Shown: positions 6,386-10,927 of the stretch, one piece after another
Position numbering within the stretch: the first letter of the stretch is position 1
Layout of the letters: each line of letters opens with the position of its first letter
From: Chlorobium sp.
Lineage (GTDB): Bacteria > Bacteroidota > Chlorobiia > Chlorobiales > Chlorobiaceae
Direction of reading: 5' to 3'
NCBI GenBank assembly: GCA_028278005.1
Contig: JANQFD010000048.1
Location: 1 to 10,927, forward strand
DNA length: 10,927 nt
Notes under the pieces: generated by a model
What the model was told of the DNA's origin: nothing
The model's database searches: none
The model's input: only the letters and a program-made list of their open reading frames with translations
Program-made: the position numbers and the translations under genes

Positions 6386-6526
6386 CTGAGTCAACAGGTA
6401 TTCGAATTACGGAGCCGATTGTACGTGCTGATGTTGAATTTGAATGCAATGTAATTTTTCTTCTTATTTTTAAGAACAAAGTATACCGGTTCTTGAGCAT
6501 GGTGACAGGTTATAAAAAAAGAGAAG
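6386..6526. promoter_or_regulatory. Divergent promoter region with a 23-bp dyad (6472-6494)
   Basis: This 141-bp AT-rich spacer must drive the M16 peptidase gene leftward and the SDR-recA-dusB group rightward. An imperfect dyad has arms AAGAAC (6472-6477) and GTTCTT (6489-6494), with a near-central palindrome GTATAC (6481-6486). On the minus strand, TACAAT, a good -10, lies around 6420, about 35 bp before the peptidase start, without a clear -35. On the plus strand the best pair is weak: TTGAAT (6440-6445) with TTATTT (6464-6469). That would put the start of transcription inside the left arm of the dyad. The dyad is seen; its role as an operator is inference. Confidence 0.35.
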
Positions 6527-7522
6527 TTGAATAAGAATAAGCAGGTTATCCTGGTTACCGGGGCATCCGGTTACATCGGATCACAAATTGTGCATATGCT
6601 GCAGAAGAAATACGGCGGCGAAGCGCATATCAGGGCTCTCGTGAGAGAGAGTTCCGATGTATCGATACTATCAGGGCTGCCGGTGGAAATCATGCGGGGA
6701 GATATTACCGATCCGGTATCGCTTCAGGAGCCATTCGATAGTGTCGATGTAGTGTTCCACTGTGCGGGCCTTGTGGCGTATACGAAGAATTGCCGCCAGA
6801 GACTCTATCAGACAAATGTCAGGGGGACGGCTCATGTCGTGAATACATGTCTGCGGAGCGGGGTTGGCCGCCTTGTTCTGACCAGTTCGGTTGCCGCTAT
6901 TGGTCTGACGGATAACGGCGCGTATGCTCATGAAGAAACCGTTTTCAGTGACTGGCAGCACAGGATAGCCTACATGGAGACAAAACGGCTCGCGGAAATG
7001 GAGGGCAGGCGGGGTATTGCCGAAGGTCTTGATGTTGTATCGGTGAATCCCGGTGTTGTAATTGGAAAGGGTGAGGGGCCCGGTCAGCATACCAACAGTG
7101 CTACCGAAGCTGTGATTGCTATCCACCAGGGAAAAATTCCCCTCTTTCCTTCCGGAGGTTTGAGTCTTGTCGATATAAGGGACGTAGCACAGGCTCATCT
7201 CGAGGTTTGGCAAAAAGGGGTAACAGGAGAACGATATATTGTTGTGTCGGAAAACTGGTCATACAGGAAATTGTTTGAGATGATTCGGGAGTTGCCCGGA
7301 AAAAGGCCGGGAGTAACAGTTTCAGCCGGAAAAATCCTTTATGGCATTGCCGGATTGGGAGGCGAGCTGTATGCGCTGTTTACAGGCCGGAAACCATACA
7401 TAAGTGTTGAGAGCATGCAGCTCGCCAAACGTAATTTGTTTTATTCAAACAGGAAATCAGTTGAAAAGCTCGACATGGCCTACCGGCCGGTAAGAGAAAC
7501 CGTGCATGCGATTGTCGGGTAA
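6527..7522 (+). CDS. NAD(P)-dependent epimerase/dehydratase, extended SDR (dihydroflavonol-reductase-like)
   Basis: A 331-residue extended short-chain dehydrogenase/reductase. The Rossmann motif TGASGYIG is at 11-18. The conserved acidic residue after strand 3 is in RGDITDP (57-63), and VDVVFHCAG at 73-81 fits the next strand. The catalytic triad is Ser120/Ser121 (LTSSVAAIG) with YMETK (Tyr149, Lys153). NPGVVIGKGEGPG (174-186) and LVDIRDVAQAH (214-224) are typical of the dihydroflavonol-4-reductase/HpnA-like branch. Such enzymes act on nucleotide sugars or small ketones; the substrate cannot be read from sequence. The start must be TTG 6527. An in-frame TGA at 6503-6505 blocks extension and no other start codon lies before the Rossmann strand. 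A purine-rich AAAGAGAAG precedes it but is very close to the codon. recA follows after only 27 bp, so this is probably the first gene of a transcript with recA and dusB. Confidence 0.88.
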   Translation: MNKNKQVILVTGASGYIGSQIVHMLQKKYGGEAHIRALVRESSDVSILSGLPVEIMRGDITDPVSLQEPFDSVDVVFHCAGLVAYTKNCRQRLYQTNVRGTAHVVNTCLRSGVGRLVLTSSVAAIGLTDNGAYAHEETVFSDWQHRIAYMETKRLAEMEGRRGIAEGLDVVSVNPGVVIGKGEGPGQHTNSATEAVIAIHQGKIPLFPSGGLSLVDIRDVAQAHLEVWQKGVTGERYIVVSENWSYRKLFEMIRELPGKRPGVTVSAGKILYGIAGLGGELYALFTGRKPYISVESMQLAKRNLFYSNRKSVEKLDMAYRPVRETVHAIVG

Positions 7523-7549
7523 ATTTTATGAAAGCCAAGGAACACATTC

Positions 7550-8602
7550 ATGGAAACAAAAAAAACAGCACCGGTAAAGAAAGAAACTGATCCTGCAAAG
7601 CTAAAACAGTTGAGCCTTGCCGTAGAGACTCTGGAAAAGCAATTCGGCAAAGGAGCGATCATGCGGCTGGGTGATACAAGTGCGGTTATGCCCGTACAGG
7701 CGGTTTCAAGCGGGTCCATCGCTTTGGATTATGCGTTGGGTGTGGGAGGCTTTCCAAAAGGGCGCATTACCGAAATATACGGACCTGAATCTTCAGGGAA
7801 GACAACCCTCGCGCTTCATGCTATAGCCGAGGGACAGAAAACAGGCGGCATTGCGGCTATTGTCGATGCTGAACACGCGTTTGACCAGTCTTATGCGAAA
7901 AAGCTCGGAGTCGATATCAACTCTTTGCTTATCAGTCAGCCTGAATCGGGCGAACAGGCTTTATCGATTGTTGAGACCCTTGTCCGGAGCGGAGCGATTG
8001 ATATCGTGGTTGTTGATTCGGTTGCCGCTCTGGTTCCACAGGCAGAGCTCGAAGGGGAGATGGGAGACAGTGTTATGGGCCTGCAGGCCCGTTTGATGAG
8101 CCAGGCGCTTCGTAAGCTTACAGGAGCGATATCGAAGTCGAGTACCGTGGTTATTTTTATCAACCAGCTTCGTGACAAGATAGGGGTTGTGTACGGCAAT
8201 CCGGAAACCACAACCGGCGGCAAGGCGCTCAAGTTCTACTCATCGGTTCGTCTTGAAATACGCAAGACAGCTCAGATCAAGGACGGTGCGGAGATTATAG
8301 GCAACAGGACAAAAGTAAAGGTTGTAAAGAACAAGGTCGCACCACCGTTTAAAACGGTGGAATTCGATATTCTCTACGGCGAGGGGATTTCCATGCTGGG
8401 TGAGTTGATAGATCTTGCTGTAGAGTTTGGAATTGTCAAGAAGTCAGGAGCCTGGTTCAGCTATGAATCGGAAAAGCTTGGGCAGGGGAGAGAACTTGTG
8501 AAAAAGACCATGCGGGAGGATCCTGAGCTTACCGGGAAAATCCAGCAACAGGTGAGAGGCATCATGAACCCGGAAGTTGCGGCCGAGAATGCAGCGACAT
8601 AA
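7550..8602 (+). CDS. recA: RecA recombinase
   Basis: RecA forms ATP-dependent filaments on single-stranded DNA, carries out strand exchange and stimulates LexA-type autocleavage where LexA exists. At 350 aa it is of normal length. Walker A GPESSGKT is at 78-85, the catalytic Glu108 in DAEHAFD (106-112), and Walker B VVVDSV at 153-158 with Asp156. The L1 loop follows in the PQAELEGEMGDS region, then the ATP-sensing Gln206 in INQLRDKIGV (205-213). The L2/DNA-binding stretch GNPETTTGGKALKFYSSVRLEIRK spans 216-239. DAEHAFDQSY differs slightly from the common DAEHALDPVY. The C-terminus is short, ending PEVAAENAAT without a long acidic tail. The start ATG has a good Shine-Dalgarno sequence (AGGA at 7538-7541, 8 bases away). 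It lies 27 bp after the SDR gene and 8 bp before dusB, so it appears to lack its own promoter. I see no LexA box of E. coli or Bacillus type next to it. Confidence 0.99.
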   Translation: METKKTAPVKKETDPAKLKQLSLAVETLEKQFGKGAIMRLGDTSAVMPVQAVSSGSIALDYALGVGGFPKGRITEIYGPESSGKTTLALHAIAEGQKTGGIAAIVDAEHAFDQSYAKKLGVDINSLLISQPESGEQALSIVETLVRSGAIDIVVVDSVAALVPQAELEGEMGDSVMGLQARLMSQALRKLTGAISKSSTVVIFINQLRDKIGVVYGNPETTTGGKALKFYSSVRLEIRKTAQIKDGAEIIGNRTKVKVVKNKVAPPFKTVEFDILYGEGISMLGELIDLAVEFGIVKKSGAWFSYESEKLGQGRELVKKTMREDPELTGKIQQQVRGIMNPEVAAENAAT

Positions 8603-8610
8603 AAGAAAGT

Positions 8611-9651
8611 ATGCGTATAGGTGATGTACAGATAGAGCGTCCGGTTATTCTCGCTCCGATGGAAGACGTGACCGACAGGTCTTTCAGGAGAATCTGCAAA
8701 AAGTTCGGGGCTGATATAGTCTACAGTGAATTTGTCAGTGCTGAAGCTCTCAGAAGAGGTGTCGAGAAATCGGTGCAGAAAATGCTTTTCGATGAGGAAG
8801 AGCGTCCTGCAGTGATCCAGATATTCGGTAACTCCGAGGAAGCGATGTCCGAAGCGGCGGTAATCGCGGCATCCAGTCGGCCGGACTACCTCGACATCAA
8901 TTTCGGATGCCCGGCAAAAAAGGTCGCAGGGAAAGGGGCCGGGGCGGCATTGCTCAGGGAGCCGGAAAAAATGGCGCGTATCGCAGCAGCTGTCGTCAGG
9001 GCGGTTTCCATTCCGGTGACTGTGAAAACAAGGATCGGCTGGGACCGGGAATCCATCAATATTCTCGATATTGTTCCGAGACTCGAAGATGCAGGGATAC
9101 AGGCCATAGCTGTACATGGCCGTACAAGGAGCGAAATGTACAAAGGTACTGCAGACTGGAACTGGATTGCAAGAGTAAAAGAACAGGCGAGAGTGCCGGT
9201 TATCGCAAACGGAGATATCTGGTCGCCCCCTGATGCAAAAGCTATGTTTGATCAAACCGGGGCTGACGGTATCATGATAGGTCGGGGAGCTATTGGTAAC
9301 CCGTTTATTTTCAGGCAGGTGAAAGAACTCCTGCAGACAGGCTCTGTTGCGACACATGTTGATTTCAGGGACAGGATAGCGGTGGCTATTGAACATTTAA
9401 CTCTTTCTGTCGAAAACAAGGGAGAAAAATACGGTACTCTTGAAATGCGACGACATTATGCAACCTACCTGAAAGGTTTGCCGAGGGTTTCCCGTGTAAG
9501 GGATAAGCTTGTAAGAGAAAATAACTGGAAACATGTGATCGAGATACTCAGGAATTACGAGATTGAGTGCGAAAGATATGCACGTGAAGGGAAGATCCGT
9601 GCATATGCCGAGTACCTCAATGATCATTCAAAGCGGCTGGTGTTGAAATGA
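8611..9651 (+). CDS. dusB: tRNA-dihydrouridine synthase, DusB type
   Basis: Dus enzymes are FMN-dependent and use NADPH to reduce uridines in the tRNA D-loop to dihydrouridine. The 346-residue protein has an FMN-binding TIM barrel (1 to about 240) followed by a helical tRNA-binding domain. Motifs are LAPMEDVTD (14-22), DINFGCP (95-101) with the catalytic Cys100, KTRIGW (139-144, FMN-contacting Lys139), and VHGRTR (168-173). NGDI (200-203) and the phosphate-binding IGRGAIGNPFIF (223-234) complete the set. The last motif and the overall length favour DusB over DusA or DusC. The helical domain includes the MRRHYATYLKGLP segment (279-291). The ATG lies 8 bp after the recA stop with only a weak AAAG in front, suggesting translation coupled to recA. 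A hairpin lies 53 bp after its stop. Confidence 0.95.
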   Translation: MRIGDVQIERPVILAPMEDVTDRSFRRICKKFGADIVYSEFVSAEALRRGVEKSVQKMLFDEEERPAVIQIFGNSEEAMSEAAVIAASSRPDYLDINFGCPAKKVAGKGAGAALLREPEKMARIAAAVVRAVSIPVTVKTRIGWDRESINILDIVPRLEDAGIQAIAVHGRTRSEMYKGTADWNWIARVKEQARVPVIANGDIWSPPDAKAMFDQTGADGIMIGRGAIGNPFIFRQVKELLQTGSVATHVDFRDRIAVAIEHLTLSVENKGEKYGTLEMRRHYATYLKGLPRVSRVRDKLVRENNWKHVIEILRNYEIECERYAREGKIRAYAEYLNDHSKRLVLK

Positions 9652-9704
9652 TTGTGGCAGGAGCAGCTTGAAAGCCGGATGGCAATGAGGGGAGAGCAGG
9701 AAGT

Positions 9705-9734
9705 GTCTTATGAGTCCCATAGGACTGATAAGAC
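9705..9734. repeat. 13-bp inverted repeat, hairpin or operator between dusB and asd
   Basis: Left arm 9705-9717 (GTCTTATGAGTCC) and right arm 9722-9734 (GGACTGATAAGAC) pair at 12 of 13 positions, with a G-G mismatch at 9712/9727 and a CATA loop. It begins 53 bp after the dusB stop and ends 43 bp before the predicted -35 of asd. It could terminate the SDR-recA-dusB transcript, but no T-run follows directly; the nearest T-rich stretch starts about 12 bases later. An operator for asd is the alternative. Confidence 0.6.
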
Positions 9735-9776
9735 CTATAAAGGATCTTGTTGTTCTTTTATAACTCGTTAGTGATA

Positions 9777-9806
9777 TTTACACTCTTTACAGTAACCACG
9801 TATAAT
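9777..9806 (+). promoter_or_regulatory. Predicted asd promoter with near-consensus boxes
   Basis: TTTACA (9777-9782, 5 of 6 to the -35 consensus) is followed after 18 bp by TATAAT (9801-9806, perfect -10). TTTACA is repeated at 9786-9791. The expected start of transcription is around 9812-9814, only 5-7 bases before the asd ATG at 9819, so a transcript from it would be almost leaderless. No Shine-Dalgarno sequence precedes that ATG, which fits. Confidence 0.55.
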
Positions 9807-9818
9807 TAAAACGATAGA

Positions 9819-10838
9819 ATGAACAGTACTGATACAACATACAATGTGGCAATACTCGGGGCGACTGGTCTTGTCGGGAGAACCATGCTGCAAGTGCTCG
9901 ACGAACGTAATTTCCCGATACGGAATATCTTGCCGCTTGCCTCTGAAAGAAGCCGGGGCAAGGAATTGGAGTTTCGGGGCAGAACGTTTCTCACCGAGGT
10001 GCCGTCCGCAGAAATTTTCAGCCAGGCAGATATAGCACTGTTTTCAGCCGGCGCCGGTGCAAGCAGGCAGTGGGCGCAGATTGCCGCCGAAGCCGGTGCG
10101 GTTGTGATAGACAACTCCTCGGCATTCCGTATGGATCCGGAGGTGCCTCTGGTTGTGCCGGAAGTCAACCCGGATGCCATGTTTGATGCTGACGGCGGGG
10201 TGAAAGGGATCATAGCAAATCCGAACTGTTCGACCATCCAGATGGTGGTTGTTCTCAAACCCCTGCATGACAGCTATCGTATCAGAAGAGTAGTTGTTTC
10301 AACGTACCAGTCCGTTACCGGTAAAGGAAAAGAGGGGAGGGACGCGCTTGAAGATGAACTCGCCGGAAAAAATCCCGGTTCTTTTGTTCATGTGCATCAG
10401 ATTGCGTTCAATGCAGTACCCCATATCGATGTTTTCCAGGAGAACGGCTATACGAAGGAAGAGATGAAAATGGTCAACGAAACACGCAAGATCATGTGTG
10501 ACGAGTCTCTCAGCGTTTCGCCCACGACCGTTCGCATCCCGGTCTACGGAGGACATGGCGAATCGTTGAATATCCAGTTCGAGAATGATTTCGAAATCGG
10601 GGAGATCAGAGAGCTGCTTGCCGGTTCGCCAGGGATCGTTGTTCAGGATGATCCTTCAGCAAATGTCTATCCAATGCCGCTTACTTCCTATGAAAGAGAC
10701 GAGGTATTTGTCGGGCGTATAAGAAGGGATTACTGGCATCCAAAAACGCTGAACATGTGGATTGTTTCCGACAACCTGCGTAAGGGCGCTGCAACAAATG
10801 CGGTGCAGATTGCAGAAAAACTTGTTGGAAAATTATAA
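9819..10838 (+). CDS. asd: Aspartate-semialdehyde dehydrogenase
   Basis: Asd reduces beta-aspartyl phosphate with NADPH to aspartate semialdehyde, the branch point to lysine/diaminopimelate, threonine, methionine and isoleucine. The 339-aa length is normal. The N-terminal Rossmann motif GATGLVG is at 14-20, the NADP-binding ASERSRGK at 41-48, and the phosphate-contacting region NSSAFRMD at 99-106. The nucleophile is Cys137 in NPNCSTIQMV. STYQSVTGKGKEG (161-173) follows with the conserved Gln164. HQIAFNAVPHID lies at 193-204, and the substrate-binding Arg239 and acid/base His246 are in VRIPVYGGHGES. The family more often has GHSE at that point. DNLRKGAATNAVQ (318-330) closes the enzyme. The ATG at 9819 is the only plausible start; the next Met is at residue 24, past the Rossmann glycines. 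It has no ribosome-binding site and lies just after a strong predicted promoter. No lysine riboswitch fits in the short spacer. Confidence 0.97.
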   Translation: MNSTDTTYNVAILGATGLVGRTMLQVLDERNFPIRNILPLASERSRGKELEFRGRTFLTEVPSAEIFSQADIALFSAGAGASRQWAQIAAEAGAVVIDNSSAFRMDPEVPLVVPEVNPDAMFDADGGVKGIIANPNCSTIQMVVVLKPLHDSYRIRRVVVSTYQSVTGKGKEGRDALEDELAGKNPGSFVHVHQIAFNAVPHIDVFQENGYTKEEMKMVNETRKIMCDESLSVSPTTVRIPVYGGHGESLNIQFENDFEIGEIRELLAGSPGIVVQDDPSANVYPMPLTSYERDEVFVGRIRRDYWHPKTLNMWIVSDNLRKGAATNAVQIAEKLVGKL

Positions 10839-10860
10839 TGGCCCATCATCAATAATAGAC

Positions 10861-10927
10861 ATGAGCGCGGTACTCAGAGCGTTGAGTTCCAAAGGCGAGT
10901 TGCAGGATGACCGGACATTGCGACGAA
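10861..10927 (+). CDS. Possible start of an unidentified gene, cut by the window edge
   Basis: An ATG 22 bp after the asd stop opens a frame that stays open for 22 codons to the end of the window, beginning MSAVLRALSSKGELQDD. It follows asd on the same strand and could be in its transcript. There is no clear ribosome-binding site, and the fragment is too short to recognise a family. Confidence 0.35.
   Translation, partial: MSAVLRALSSKGELQDDRTLRR

Noticed and set aside
6474..6492. A Bacillus-type or E. coli-type LexA box ahead of the recA group.
   Set aside because: GAAC and GTTC are 11 bp apart instead of 4, and no CTG-N10-CAG dyad is found near recA.
7528..7590. A 20-codon frame (ATG 7528) overlapping the recA start, as a possible leader peptide.
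   Set aside because: No ribosome-binding site of its own, and the AGGA at 7538-7541 clearly serves the recA ATG at 7550.
8461..9396. A 311-codon open frame on the minus strand, antisense to the recA end and most of dusB.
   Set aside because: It is the mirror of well-supported genes, and its protein is rich in Cys, His, Phe and Arg with no recognisable domain.
10838..10855. ATG overlapping the asd stop codon as the start of a coupled gene.
   Set aside because: It ends after five codons at TAA.

Overview
The window looks like a chromosomal housekeeping segment from a green sulfur bacterium (Chlorobi/Chlorobiota: Chlorobium, Prosthecochloris and relatives). This rests on the overall look of the proteins, the single-domain ArsA/Get3-type ATPase with a C-terminal HSP20-like domain (a form associated with phototrophs), the start region of trigger factor, and moderate GC. 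It is a judgement from memory, not a database search. I see no rRNA, tRNA, insertion sequence, CRISPR array, prophage or other sign of recent acquisition. Base composition and protein style look uniform.

Layout. (+) The last ~100 codons of an unidentified protein with a charged tail (2-304), then an ArsA/Get3-family ATPase (343-1497). A strong two-way terminator hairpin (1536-1573) separates these from (-) folB (2170-2550) and folK (1638-2162), two folate genes in an operon. A 259-bp divergent spacer leads to (+) nadC (2810-3688), which converges with (-) tig (trigger factor, 3717-5003). Upstream of tig, on the same strand, is an M16 zinc peptidase (5120-6385). A divergent spacer containing a 23-bp dyad follows, then a compact (+) group: an extended SDR epimerase/reductase (6527-7522), recA (7550-8602) and dusB (8611-9651). 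A 167-bp spacer with a hairpin and a very good promoter precedes (+) asd (9819-10838). A possible new gene runs off the right edge (from 10861).

How the genes fit together. folB and folK catalyse consecutive steps of dihydropterin synthesis. nadC makes the NAD precursor NaMN and asd feeds the lysine/threonine/methionine branch, so much of the window is cofactor and amino-acid biosynthesis. Trigger factor, the Get3-like ATPase with its chaperone-like domain, and the M16 peptidase deal with nascent or membrane proteins. recA and dusB (recombination, tRNA modification) share what looks like one transcript with a sugar-epimerase-like gene.

I found no evidence of an undescribed multi-gene system. 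The items most worth a second look are the Get3d-like ATPase, the near-absent leader implied by the asd promoter, the dyads at 6472-6494 and 9705-9734, and the TTG starts of tig and the SDR gene.
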